64,000 nucleotides of DNA from Amygdalobacter indicium (GCF_029101545.1 NZ_CP118866.1:620001-684000); one strand, 5' to 3'; numbered from the stretch's first letter, positions 8,342-16,757 are shown. The notes: generated by a model from the letters alone, not told the origin. A program made the numbers and translations.

Positions 8342-9310
8342 ATGTGGGCTATTGTAGGAACATGGCGTATGGCTTTAGAAGGTATTACTAAGGCTGCCGG
8401 TGAACTGTCTGCGGGCAGAAGTGCCGGGGACGCTTTGGAAATTGCCGTTAAAGAAACGGAAGATTATCCTTATTTTAAGTCCGTCGGCTACGGCGGTTTA
8501 CCTAATGAGAATATGGAAGTCGAGCTGGATGCAGGTTATATGGACGGCGATGATCTGACTGTCGGTGCTGTAGCCGGTATCAAAGATTTTGCTAATCCTA
8601 TCTCCGTTGCCAGACGTTTGTCACTTGAAAAATGCAATAATTTTTTGGTAGGTACGGGCGCTGAAGCTTATGCTTCCAAATCCGGTTTTGAGCGTAAAAC
8701 TATGCTGACTCAAAGAGCAAAAATTCATTATTATAATCGTCTGAAACAGGAACAGAAAGAGAGCAAAGCGGCAAATTTGAAACCGTATATCGGTCATGAT
8801 ACCGTAGGCATGGCCTGTTTAGATCAGGCACAGAAAATTTGTGTTGCTACGTCAACTTCCGGCTTGTTTATGAAACGCCCGGGACGGGTAGGAGACAGTC
8901 CGCTTGTCGGCTCCGGTTTCTATGCCGATTCTGCAATCGGCGCAGCTACGGCGACCGGTTTAGGCGAAGATATTATGAAAGGCCTGATTTCATACGAAAT
9001 TGTGCGTTGCATGGAAGAAGGTATGTCGGTTCAGGCAGCTTGCGAAATGGCTGTCAATAAGTTGGATTTGCGTTTAAAAAAGATTAACGGTACGGCGGGT
9101 GATATTTCAGTTGTCGCATTGGATAAAAAAGGTAATTTCGGTGTAGCAACCAATATCAGCGGCTTTTCTTTTGTTTATGCTTCTGAAAAAACGGCGCCGA
9201 CAGTATATGTCACGGAATTGAAGGAAGGACATACTTTGTATACGCCGGCTAAACAGGAATGGTTGGATGAGTATATTAAAACTCGAACCGCACCGTTGAA
9301 ATTATTATAA
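8342..9310 (+). CDS. Glycosylasparaginase (N4-(beta-N-acetylglucosaminyl)-L-asparaginase family)
   Basis: Ntn-hydrolase that self-cleaves before a catalytic threonine and releases aspartate from sugar-asparagine (or isoaspartyl) compounds. Visible family marks are the N-terminal WRMALEGITKAAGELSAG, VGYGGLPNENMEVELDAG, and the cleavage site HDTVGMACLD, where T154 would be the new N-terminal nucleophile. Later come TSTSGLFMKRPGRVGDSPLVGSG and GDISVVALDKKG (cited as separate blocks). The length of 322 residues is normal, and there is no signal peptide, so it acts in the cytoplasm. First gene of an operon with PTS sugar permease genes, which favours the GlcNAc-asparagine type over a plain isoaspartyl peptidase. 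Confidence 0.85.
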   Translation: MWAIVGTWRMALEGITKAAGELSAGRSAGDALEIAVKETEDYPYFKSVGYGGLPNENMEVELDAGYMDGDDLTVGAVAGIKDFANPISVARRLSLEKCNNFLVGTGAEAYASKSGFERKTMLTQRAKIHYYNRLKQEQKESKAANLKPYIGHDTVGMACLDQAQKICVATSTSGLFMKRPGRVGDSPLVGSGFYADSAIGAATATGLGEDIMKGLISYEIVRCMEEGMSVQAACEMAVNKLDLRLKKINGTAGDISVVALDKKGNFGVATNISGFSFVYASEKTAPTVYVTELKEGHTLYTPAKQEWLDEYIKTRTAPLKLL

Positions 9311-9333
9311 AAAATTGAGGGAGATTTATATTT

Positions 9334-9648
9334 ATGGAAGATATGGAAATGATTTGCTGTCAGATAATAGCTCAGGCCGGTACGGCGAAATCATCTTTTA
9401 TTGAAGGTATGCGGGCAGCGCGCGGCGGTGATTTTACTCGCGCCGAAAAATTATTAAGTGAGGGCAATGCTGCTTTCGCCAAGGCTCATGATGCGCACAG
9501 ACAATTATTGGTCAAAGAAGCTAACGGCGAAAAAATCGAATTTTCTTTGCTGTTGTTACATGCGGAAGACCAATTGAATTCGGCCGATATCTTTAAGACT
9601 GTCGCTGAAGAAAATGTAGAAATGTTGCGAGTTTTATTGCGCAAATAA
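9334..9648 (+). CDS. PTS lactose/cellobiose-family IIA component
   Basis: Cytoplasmic phosphocarrier that accepts phosphate from HPr and passes it to IIB. The 104-residue helical protein has the family pattern QIIAQAGTAKSSFIEGMRAA and the phosphorylation site LLLLHAEDQL (H76). It is the only IIA in the window, so it may serve both the IIB/IIC set just downstream and the second IIC-IIB pair at 14.6-16.2 kb. Confidence 0.93.
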   Translation: MEDMEMICCQIIAQAGTAKSSFIEGMRAARGGDFTRAEKLLSEGNAAFAKAHDAHRQLLVKEANGEKIEFSLLLLHAEDQLNSADIFKTVAEENVEMLRVLLRK

Positions 9649-9670
9649 GTGCTGCGGAAAGAAATCGCTT

Positions 9671-10192
9671 ATGGCTTTTAAACGTTTGTGTGCCTTTGTT
9701 TTGGACTGGTATTTATCGTCTTTGATTGTCGAAGCGGCAATCAGATTGTTAAGCTACCTGTTGCAATTGTCGCCGAAGTTAAGTATCACATCCGCTTACA
9801 TTGAGATAAGCGTTTCATTGGCAGTTGCTTTCATTTATTATGTGCTCTTACCCTACGGCGGTAAGACGGCCGGGACTTTGATGATGCGCCTGTTTAATTT
9901 GGCAATTGTTGATTACAAAACAGCAGCTAAGCCGAAGTTCGGTGCCTTGTGCAAGCGCTTTTGCTTCGCCGGTTTTCTGCTGCAGGGGTATTTTTATTCT
10001 CAATTCACAAGGACATGGGAAAATTTACAGCATATTATAAATGTAAAAGAACTGATGTGGTTGGATCAGGCATTCTTAATTGCTTCAGTCGTTTGCTTAT
10101 TGCTGACCATTTACTTAGGTATAAAAAACAAAAAATTTGACCGCTCGATACAAGACTGTATAGCACAGACAAAAGTAATCGTGCCGGTTTGA
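9671..10192 (+). CDS. RDD-family membrane protein
   Basis: 173 residues with about four hydrophobic segments. The N-terminus FKRLCAFVLDWYLSSLIVEA and the later GGKTAGTLMMRLFNLAIVD match the RDD domain pattern (R...D...D and KTPGK-like GKTAG). The family role is poorly defined. It lies between IIA and IIB of the PTS set, an unusual place, and is 22 bases after IIA and 9 before IIB, so it is co-transcribed. Confidence 0.75.
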   Translation: MAFKRLCAFVLDWYLSSLIVEAAIRLLSYLLQLSPKLSITSAYIEISVSLAVAFIYYVLLPYGGKTAGTLMMRLFNLAIVDYKTAAKPKFGALCKRFCFAGFLLQGYFYSQFTRTWENLQHIINVKELMWLDQAFLIASVVCLLLTIYLGIKNKKFDRSIQDCIAQTKVIVPV

Positions 10193-10201
10193 GGGAGTAA
10201 T

Positions 10202-10534
10202 ATGAAAAGAATTTATTTGTTTTGTGATAACGCTATGTCTACCAGTTTGATGGCTGCCAGAATGCAAAAAGTTGCAGATGCACATAATTTGGCGGTCGAA
10301 GTCAAGGCTTTTTCGCAGGCGCAGTTGGAAGACATCATTACGGAATTTCATCCGGACGCGGTTTTATTAGGACCGCAAGTCAAACACATTTATGAGAAGG
10401 TCAAGGAGAAATACGGACACTATGGAATGCCGATTTTCGTTATTGATCCGGATGATTATGGTCAGATGAATGGTGAACGCGTATTGAAGCGTGCCATATT
10501 AGAAATTAAGAAAGGTAGGAATGAAAAATGTTAA
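10202..10534 (+). CDS. PTS lactose/cellobiose-family IIB component
   Basis: Cytoplasmic phosphotransfer subunit that phosphorylates the incoming sugar. The 110-residue sequence starts MKRIYLFCDNAMSTSLMAARM, with C8 as the phospho-cysteine and the family M-S-T-S-L loop. The later VLLGPQVKHIYEKVK and PIFVIDPDDYGQMNGE are typical. It overlaps the IIC start by 7 bases, indicating translational coupling. Confidence 0.93.
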   Translation: MKRIYLFCDNAMSTSLMAARMQKVADAHNLAVEVKAFSQAQLEDIITEFHPDAVLLGPQVKHIYEKVKEKYGHYGMPIFVIDPDDYGQMNGERVLKRAILEIKKGRNEKC

Positions 10535-11871
10535 AAGAGCTTGATAAAATATTAGGCCCTGTTGCTAATTCCTTGTCCAAAAACAAAGTTTTGAGTGCTA
10601 TCCGCGACGGATTTATGGTTTCCGTACCGGTAGTTATTGTCGGTTCCTTGTTTTTGTTGATTTCCAATTTCCCTATTAGCGGATATGAAGAGTTTATGGC
10701 GAGAATTTTCGGACCGACATGGTCGGAATTTCTCGGACGTGTAACAGCTGTAGCTTTTGACTGCGTTTCGTTGATGTCAACTTTAGCTATCGGTTATTGT
10801 TATGCTGCCGAACTCAAATTGACGAATAAAATAGCCGCCGCTCTGGTCGCTTTGGTTTCGTTTTTGATTGTTACGCCGCAAACTCATCTGACTCATGTAA
10901 ATGAAGCCGGTAAGGCTTTCAGAGGATTTTCCTTCGGCAACTTCGGTACTGCCGGTATTTTCCTCTCCATGATTATCGCTATTATTTCAGTCGCTATATT
11001 TTCCTGGGCTTATAAGCGCAAATTGGTTATTAAGTTGCCTGACGGTGTACCGCCGGCAGTTATGGACTCTTTTGCCGCTTTAATTCCTGCCGCTATCGTG
11101 ATGATCATTTTCTTCTTTGTCGGTATAATTTTTAATGCGACATCTTACGGTTATGCTCATAGCTTCATTTATGAAGTTTTGCAGGCGCCTTTGGTCGGCT
11201 TGGGCAAGAATAAATTGTTTGAAGTTATTTATCAGTTCCTGTCAACGCTGTTCTGGTTCTTCGGTATTAACGGCCCGGCTGTTACCAACACCATTTTTGC
11301 GCCGATTCACAAGGCTTTAACCTTGGAAAATTACGAAGCTGCCAAAGCCGGTTTGGCTATGACCAATATGTTTACCGCCGGTTTCTCCGATTTCTTCTGT
11401 AACTTCGGCGGCGGCGGTTCTACTTTAGGCTTAGTTATAATGATGGCGTTTATCGGCAAATCCAACAGAATCAAGATGCTCGGCCGCTTATCTTTGCCTG
11501 CCGGTATTTTCGGTATCAACGAACCGATTATTTTCGGCTTGCCGATTGTGTTGAACCCGATTATGTTGGTACCTTTCATCTTGACTCCGGTTGTCAATAC
11601 CGTCTTGGCTATTATCGCAACCACCATCGGATTTGTTCCTATTACTTCCGGTGTGCAGCTGCCTTGGACCATGCCGATATTCTTCTCCGGCTATTTGATC
11701 AGCGGCTCCTTTACGGCTGTCATTTTGCAGGCTGTGTTGTTGATTGTGGATATGCTTCTGTATTTCCCGTTCTTAAAGTTACTTGATAATAAATATTTGG
11801 AAGAAGAAAAGGCCAATGCTGACAAAAAGGATGAGTTGGATGATTTGTCCTTTGACGATTTGACCGTATAA
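10528..11871 (+). CDS. PTS lactose/cellobiose-family IIC permease
   Basis: Membrane permease of 447 residues with about ten hydrophobic segments. Family marks are VANSLSKNKVLSAIRDGFM, PVVIVGSLFLLISNFP, VPPAVMDSFAALIPA, FFGINGPAVTN, and the substrate-site block GIFGINEPIIFGLPIVLNP. It works with the IIA and IIB encoded upstream. The true sugar cannot be read from sequence; the neighbouring glycosylasparaginase and dipeptidase suggest a glyco-amino-acid or GlcNAc-type disaccharide. Confidence 0.93.
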   Translation: MLKELDKILGPVANSLSKNKVLSAIRDGFMVSVPVVIVGSLFLLISNFPISGYEEFMARIFGPTWSEFLGRVTAVAFDCVSLMSTLAIGYCYAAELKLTNKIAAALVALVSFLIVTPQTHLTHVNEAGKAFRGFSFGNFGTAGIFLSMIIAIISVAIFSWAYKRKLVIKLPDGVPPAVMDSFAALIPAAIVMIIFFFVGIIFNATSYGYAHSFIYEVLQAPLVGLGKNKLFEVIYQFLSTLFWFFGINGPAVTNTIFAPIHKALTLENYEAAKAGLAMTNMFTAGFSDFFCNFGGGGSTLGLVIMMAFIGKSNRIKMLGRLSLPAGIFGINEPIIFGLPIVLNPIMLVPFILTPVVNTVLAIIATTIGFVPITSGVQLPWTMPIFFSGYLISGSFTAVILQAVLLIVDMLLYFPFLKLLDNKYLEEEKANADKKDELDDLSFDDLTV

Positions 11872-11883
11872 TGAAGGCGAAAA

Positions 11884-12408
11884 ATGAGAATAGTTTTAAT
11901 TTTTGATCAGGGTTTGGCCGGTGCCGGCGGAAAGAGTAATCCCAACATCGGTTTGACCCTGGCTAAAGGCGGAATCGGTTCGGCTTTAATGCTTGAACCG
12001 CATTTCCGGAAAATCGGAGCGGATGTGCTGGCGACGCTTTATTGCGGCAATCAGTATTATGATGAAAATGAGCAGGAAGTTGTGCAGAAACTGACGGCGA
12101 TGGTTATGAAAATTAAGCCTGATGCCGTAGTTTGCGGACCTTGCTTTAATTTTCAGGATTTTGCCAAAATGGCGGCGGAAGTTACCCTTTCCATAAAGAC
12201 ACGGACCGATATTCCGGTAGTCACGATGATGGCGGCCGAAAATACGGCGACAATTGATGCTTATAAAGACAAAATCAGCATCATCAGGATGCCGAAAAAA
12301 GGTGGCGTGGGTTTAAGTGAAAGTTTGGACAATTTAGCTGAGTGGTTGCGGATTAAATTAAATGATCCGGTACACCTGGCTGATTTGGAAAAACAAATTT
12401 GTTATTAA
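11884..12408 (+). CDS. Stand-alone GrdB-like domain (glycine/sarcosine/betaine reductase component B, N-terminal part)
   Basis: 174 residues. The blocks ATLYCGNQYYDEN, KIKPDAVVCGPCFNFQDF and IPVVTMMAAENTA line up with remembered GrdB blocks of the type TIICGDNYFxEN, KPDLFIAGPAFNAGRYG and IPVVTGMYVENPG. GrdB is about 435 residues and holds a selenocysteine in its second half. This protein matches only the N-terminal half, ends at a TAA, and so has no selenocysteine site. No other glycine-reductase genes are nearby. The function here is unknown; co-transcription with PTS IIC (12 bases) and a terminator right after suggest a role in the same pathway. Confidence 0.6.
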   Translation: MRIVLIFDQGLAGAGGKSNPNIGLTLAKGGIGSALMLEPHFRKIGADVLATLYCGNQYYDENEQEVVQKLTAMVMKIKPDAVVCGPCFNFQDFAKMAAEVTLSIKTRTDIPVVTMMAAENTATIDAYKDKISIIRMPKKGGVGLSESLDNLAEWLRIKLNDPVHLADLEKQICY

Positions 12409-12411
12409 AAG

Positions 12412-12440
12412 AAAAAACTGCCGTTTTCGGCAGTTTTTTT
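12412..12440 (+). terminator. Strong terminator inside the PTS/peptidase gene run
   Basis: AAAAAACTGCCG, a TTTT loop, then CGGCAGTTTTTTT. It lies immediately after the GrdB-like gene and only 31 bases before the dipeptidase start, so the downstream genes should be expressed at a lower level by read-through. Confidence 0.9.
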
Positions 12441-12470
12441 CAAAATCAGGTTAATAGGTGGAGAAAATTA

Positions 12471-13592
12471 ATGAGTATAAGTTTAGTGGCTATTCAGCAG
12501 GAGCTGAAGCGTTTATATCCTCAAATGCTGGAAGATTATCGGCGCTTGATGATGATTCCCAGTAAAAAAAGTGCGCCTTTGCCCGCAGCTCCCTTCGGAG
12601 CGGCGTGCGCCCAAGTTCTGCAGGCAGCTTCAGATATTTGTCGGCGCGAAGGTCTGATAACCGGTAATGTAGATAATTATATGGTCTACGGCCAATACGG
12701 CACGGGAGAAGAATATGTCGGCATGTTCGGACATCTTGACGTAGTAGAAGAAGGTGTCGGTTGGGATAGACCGCCTTATGCTGCTGTAATCGAGAATAAC
12801 AGAATGTACGGTCGCGGAGCTTTGGATAGCAAAGGCCCGAGTATTGCCGCTCTGTATGCTTTGATTGCTCTGAAAAACCTGAAGATGCAGCCGTTACGTC
12901 CGATCAGAATGATATTCGGTGCGAATGAAGAAAGCGGTATGGCAGATATGGATTATTATTTGCAGCACTGCAAGGCGCCGGTTATGGGCTTTGTACCCGA
13001 TAATAAATTTCCGGCAATTTACGGTGAAAGAGGCCGGGCTGTTATTCAAATCAGCGGTCCTGTCAAAGAATTTAATGATTTTTTCAATAATTATCTTTTA
13101 CGCTTGGACGGCAGCGGTAAAACTCTCGGTATTGCCTGTTCCGATGAGCATTTCGGCAATTTAATCGTACGCGGGGTGAAACTCGTGGAAGTTAATGGTA
13201 AAACCGCAGTTAATTTCAGCTTGTCAATACCTGTTTGTGATATTAAGTCTATTTTATCTAAATTAAAATCGACAGCGGGAAATTTGACAGTTGAACTTTT
13301 AAGCTTTACTGAATGGGCCTTAAAAAATCCGAATTCCAGTAATGTGCAAGCTCTACAAGCTGCTTATACGGAAGTTATGCACGATTCTGCAACTATTACG
13401 ACGACAACCGGCATGACTTACGCGCACAAATGTCAAAGCGTAATTCCTTTCGGACCGTCATTTCCGGGACAAAACGGCATTGCGCATTTACCGAATGAAT
13501 GGTTTGACTTGGACGATTTGATGAAGTGTTCTGAGATATATGCCTACGGTTTGGCAAAATTGAATGAAGTTACAAAAATTATACCTTCATAA
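12471..13592 (+). CDS. M20-family dipeptidase (PepV-like)
   Basis: Zinc dipeptidase acting in the cytoplasm. The start at 12471 (MSISLVAIQQELKRLYPQML) follows AGGTGGAG; an upstream in-frame start at 12399 would read through the terminator hairpin. Metal-site blocks are GMFGHLDVVEEGVGWD, MYGRGALDSKGPS, FGANEESGMADMDYYL and the late TGMTYAHKCQSVIPFGPSFPG. The length of 373 residues is shorter than PepV (~465), and the loss appears to lie in the lid domain. PepV-type peptidases are known companions of glycosylasparaginases in lactobacillus glyco-asparagine operons, which fits the neighbours here. Confidence 0.85.
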   Translation: MSISLVAIQQELKRLYPQMLEDYRRLMMIPSKKSAPLPAAPFGAACAQVLQAASDICRREGLITGNVDNYMVYGQYGTGEEYVGMFGHLDVVEEGVGWDRPPYAAVIENNRMYGRGALDSKGPSIAALYALIALKNLKMQPLRPIRMIFGANEESGMADMDYYLQHCKAPVMGFVPDNKFPAIYGERGRAVIQISGPVKEFNDFFNNYLLRLDGSGKTLGIACSDEHFGNLIVRGVKLVEVNGKTAVNFSLSIPVCDIKSILSKLKSTAGNLTVELLSFTEWALKNPNSSNVQALQAAYTEVMHDSATITTTTGMTYAHKCQSVIPFGPSFPGQNGIAHLPNEWFDLDDLMKCSEIYAYGLAKLNEVTKIIPS

Positions 13593-13615
13593 TAGATAAC
13601 AGGAGGACTTCTTAT

Positions 13616-14365
13616 ATGGCAATCAAAACGGAAATATGCATAGATAGTTATGCAGGAGCGAAAATAGCGGCAGATTTGGGCTATACAAGTGTGGAAATTA
13701 ATTCCGCTTTGGACTTGGGCGGTTTGACACCGTCTCTAGGTTTGGTACGCGAGATATGTAATAACCTTAAGATAGAAAAAAATTGTATGTTACGCCCGCG
13801 CGGCGGCGGATTTTGTTATACCGCTTCCGAATATGAAACGATGCTGGCTGATTTGGATATTTTGTGCAAAGAAAAGATTGACGGTATTGTCTTCGGCTTT
13901 TTAACTGCTGATTATCATGTCGATATTGCCCGTACGGCAGAGATGATTACCAGAATTCATCAAGCCGGGCTGAAAGCAATTTTTCATCGAGCCTTCGACA
14001 ATACAATTGATCCGAAGCAGGCTATAGAGACTTTGATTCAATTACGGGCGGACCGTTTATTAACAAGCGGTCAGGCGGGTACGGCTATAGAAGGTGCGGA
14101 CTTATTAGCGAAATTGCAGGCCGAATACGGACAGGAAATTGAGTTGGTAGCCGGCGCCGGTGTTAAAGCGAAAAATGCCTTGCAATTATTACAGAAAACG
14201 AAGGTTAATTATATTCACTCCTCCTGCCGCGTGAAAGCTACGGATGTAACGAGTAAATTGAATGTCTCTTATGCCATATATAATGATTATCCGACAAATT
14301 ACTTATGCACCGATTATAATTCAGCTGAAGCTTTACGGGCTGTAGTTGCCGATTATCAAAGTTGA
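13616..14365 (+). CDS. cutC: CutC family protein
   Basis: TIM-barrel protein of 249 residues with the CutC marks EICIDSYAGAKIAADLGYTSVEINSALDLGGLTPS, MLRPRGGGF and AIFHRAFDN, DRLLTSGQAGTAIEGADLL (given as separate blocks). CutC was named for copper homeostasis, but that role is doubtful for most homologues and the true reaction is not settled. It follows the dipeptidase by 23 bases with its own AGGAGG ribosome site, so it belongs to the same transcript. A copper role is not supported by any neighbour. Confidence 0.9.
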   Translation: MAIKTEICIDSYAGAKIAADLGYTSVEINSALDLGGLTPSLGLVREICNNLKIEKNCMLRPRGGGFCYTASEYETMLADLDILCKEKIDGIVFGFLTADYHVDIARTAEMITRIHQAGLKAIFHRAFDNTIDPKQAIETLIQLRADRLLTSGQAGTAIEGADLLAKLQAEYGQEIELVAGAGVKAKNALQLLQKTKVNYIHSSCRVKATDVTSKLNVSYAIYNDYPTNYLCTDYNSAEALRAVVADYQS

Positions 14366-14405
14366 AACGGCGCTGTAAATAGGGAGCGAAAATAAAAAAT
14401 TTTGG

Positions 14406-14435
14406 GCGGATTGTTGGATAAATCCGCTTTTTTTT
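14406..14435 (+). terminator. Terminator after cutC
   Basis: GCGGATT / AATCCGC stem with an 8-base loop, followed by eight T. Confidence 0.85.
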
Positions 14436-14476
14436 GCCTAAAATAACCAAAAATTAGGGCGGATGAACAATTAAAG

Positions 14477-14505
14477 TTGACAACATATGAGCCTTAGTGT
14501 ATAAA
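14477..14505 (+). promoter_or_regulatory. Promoter of the second PTS IIC-IIB pair
   Basis: Consensus TTGACA, 17-base spacer, TATAAA, about 100 bases before the IIC start. One of the best sigma-A promoters in the window. Confidence 0.75.
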
Positions 14506-14606
14506 AAGAATTGTGAGTTGTTTGTGCAATGTGTACTAAAACTTAAGAGAATAACGGTTTGAGTATAGTGAATTGTACAAATAAAATACATTTGAGGAGA
14601 AAAATT

Positions 14607-15899
14607 ATGAATCTCAAGAGTATGTTGGAAGAGAAATTGACACCGATTGCTTATAAACTTGCAACCAACAAAGTTTTAATCGCAATCCGTAACGGTTTAG
14701 CCTTAAGTATGCCTTTGGTTATGGCCGGTTCTTTGTTGATGATTATTGCCAGTTTCCCGGTGCAACAATGGAAAGATTGGTTGAAGTTAACCGGTATAGC
14801 AACCTATTTGTGGAAAGGTGTCGACAGCAGCTTCGGTTTAGTCAGCTTGGTTGCCGCTTTCGGTATTGCTTATGACTTTGCTAAACAACATGATGTTGAC
14901 GGTATTTCCGCCGGTATCATTTCTATCGGTTCTTTTATCACCTTAACACCGTTTGTGCAGGATAAAGAACAGGGTATGGCCGGTGTACCGACCAAATTCC
15001 TGGGCGCCAGCGGCTTGTTTGTTGCTATTATCATCGCTTTATTGAGTACTTTGATTTTTATCTGGTTTATAAAACGTAATATTCAAATAACTTTACCTGA
15101 TACCGTACCGCCGGCTGTCGCTCGCAGCTTTTCCGGCATTATCCCCGGTATCGTGATAATTTCGGCTTGGTTGGTTCTATTTGCCGTACTGGAAGCTTCC
15201 GGTTTACCGAATTTGCATCTTTTGATACAGGAAGTTTTAGGTAAACCTGTCAGCCTGTTTACCAACAATTTGTTGGGAACTTGCGTAGTTGCCGGCTTGA
15301 ACGGTTTGTTCTGGTTCGTCGGTGTACACGGTGCCGATACTGTCCATACTTTCTTCGGTCCGACCTGGACGGCTAATATTCAAGCTAATATGGATGCTTT
15401 CATGGCCGGTAAACCCTTGCCTTACATTGTTACCAATCCGTTTATGATGAACTTCGTTTATTTGGGCGGCGGCGGCGCAACTTTAGGTTTGGTTATCGTT
15501 TTGGCCGTTTTGGCTCGGCGTAAAGGCGCCAGCAAGCAGGCGAAAGCCTTAGTTCCCATTACTTTCGCTCCCGGTATTTTCAATATCAATGAGCCGACAA
15601 TTTTCGGTGTACCGATTGTTTTGAATTTTAAATTGTTGATTCCGTTTGTTGTTACACCTATTGTTAATGCTATAATTACTTATACAACGATGAGTATCGG
15701 TCTGGTACCTTTGACAATGGCGATGGCTACTTGGACCATGCCACCTGTTTTGAGCGGCTTTTTCGTAACCGGCAGCATTCGCGGTTCGATTTTACAAGTC
15801 GTCCTGATCATTATTGATGTGTTGATTTATATGCCATTTGTTCTTAATTTGGAGCAGGGCTATAAGAAAATGGAAATGGAAAACGGGGAAGTTAAATGA
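14607..15899 (+). CDS. PTS lactose/cellobiose-family IIC permease (second copy)
   Basis: Membrane sugar permease of 430 residues from ATG 14607, which follows GAGGAG; the longer frame from 14559 lacks a ribosome site. Blocks match the first IIC: LTPIAYKLATNKVLIAIRNG, MPLVMAGSLLMIIASFP, GLFWFVGVHGADTVH, and the substrate-site block GIFNINEPTIFGVPIVLNF. It overlaps the next gene (IIB) by 4 bases. No IIA gene accompanies it. The pair has its own promoter and follows a terminator, so it is separately regulated from the first PTS set. Confidence 0.93.
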   Translation: MNLKSMLEEKLTPIAYKLATNKVLIAIRNGLALSMPLVMAGSLLMIIASFPVQQWKDWLKLTGIATYLWKGVDSSFGLVSLVAAFGIAYDFAKQHDVDGISAGIISIGSFITLTPFVQDKEQGMAGVPTKFLGASGLFVAIIIALLSTLIFIWFIKRNIQITLPDTVPPAVARSFSGIIPGIVIISAWLVLFAVLEASGLPNLHLLIQEVLGKPVSLFTNNLLGTCVVAGLNGLFWFVGVHGADTVHTFFGPTWTANIQANMDAFMAGKPLPYIVTNPFMMNFVYLGGGGATLGLVIVLAVLARRKGASKQAKALVPITFAPGIFNINEPTIFGVPIVLNFKLLIPFVVTPIVNAIITYTTMSIGLVPLTMAMATWTMPPVLSGFFVTGSIRGSILQVVLIIIDVLIYMPFVLNLEQGYKKMEMENGEVK

Positions 15900-16210
15900 A
15901 AAAGATAATGTTGGTTTGCTCCGGCGGTATGAGTTCCAGTTTGTTGGTTACCAAAATGGAGAAAGCTGCCGCAGCTGCAGGAGAAAAAGTTGAAATTTTT
16001 GCAGTTGGCGAAACTAAAGCCTTGGATTTACTCAAGGGCAGTACAGATATTAATGTTGTGCTTATCGGTCCGCAAATTCGTTTTGTTGAACCGGAATTTA
16101 AGAAAGTGATAGCCGATCGCCCGATAAAATTACAAGTTATCAATATGATGGACTATGGTATGATGAACGGGGAAAAGGTTTTTCAGGCGGCTATGAATTT
16201 GCTGAAGTAG
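15896..16210 (+). CDS. PTS lactose/cellobiose-family IIB component (second copy)
   Basis: Cytoplasmic phosphotransfer subunit of 104 residues, MKKIMLVCSGGMSSSLLVTKM, with C8 as phospho-cysteine and the standard C-x-x-G-M-S-S-S-L loop. The start codon overlaps the IIC stop (ATGA), so translation is coupled. It needs a IIA from elsewhere, the nearest being at 9334. Confidence 0.93.
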   Translation: MKKIMLVCSGGMSSSLLVTKMEKAAAAAGEKVEIFAVGETKALDLLKGSTDINVVLIGPQIRFVEPEFKKVIADRPIKLQVINMMDYGMMNGEKVFQAAMNLLK

Positions 16211-16234
16211 CTGCAAGTACAATTTGATTTCGGA

Positions 16235-16273
16235 AACAGCGCTATAACGTCTGTCGGCGGTAGCGCTGTTTTG
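16235..16273 (+). terminator. Terminator after the second PTS pair
   Basis: AACAGCGCTA / TAGCGCTGTT, a perfect 10-base stem followed by TTG. The rplI -10 (TG-t-TATAAT, 16272-16280) overlaps its 3' end. Confidence 0.8.
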
Positions 16274-16280
16274 TTATAAT
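16272..16280 (+). promoter_or_regulatory. Extended -10 promoter of rplI-dnaB
   Basis: TG-t-TATAAT, 33 bases before rplI, overlapping the previous terminator's T-run. No clear -35. Confidence 0.5.
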
Positions 16281-16313
16281 AAGATGAGATTAAGCAAATG
16301 AGGGAGATAAAGT

Positions 16314-16757
16314 ATGAAGGTAATTTTACTGGCTGATGTGAAAAATGTCGGCAAAAAAGATACAATTCTTGATGTCAGCGAAGGTTACGCCAATAATTTT
16401 CTTTTGAAAAAGAAGTTGGCAGTTTTGGCGGATAATAAGAACTTAAATTTATTACAACAAAAAAAAGGTTCGGAAGATGCTAAAGCGGCCAGAGAGAAAC
16501 AGGCGGCATCGGAATTGGCGGCTACAATTAACGGAAAAACTTTCGTTTTAAAAATGAAGGCCGGTGAAGGCGGTAAGCTTTACGGAGCTTTAACCGCTAA
16601 TGATGTTGCTGAAGTTTTGGAAAATTCCGGCTATAAAGTTGATCGTCGGGCTATAAGCTTGAACGGAAATATTAAAAACATCGGTAGAGTCACTTGCCAT
16701 TTGAAACTTTATCGCGGTGTAACTGCTGAAATTAATGTGAATGTTGAAGCTCTTTGA
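16314..16757 (+). CDS. rplI: 50S ribosomal protein L9
   Basis: Large-subunit protein of 147 residues. The N-domain MKVILLADVKNVGKKDTILD...GYANNFLLKKKLA is diagnostic; a central charged helix and a C-domain (KAGEGGKLYGALTANDVAE) follow. The next gene is dnaB, the standard neighbour in Firmicutes. Confidence 0.97.
   Translation: MKVILLADVKNVGKKDTILDVSEGYANNFLLKKKLAVLADNKNLNLLQQKKGSEDAKAAREKQAASELAATINGKTFVLKMKAGEGGKLYGALTANDVAEVLENSGYKVDRRAISLNGNIKNIGRVTCHLKLYRGVTAEINVNVEAL

Noticed and set aside
11884..12408. Selenocysteine in the GrdB-like gene
   Set aside because: The frame has no internal TGA and ends with TAA; the half of GrdB that holds selenocysteine is absent.
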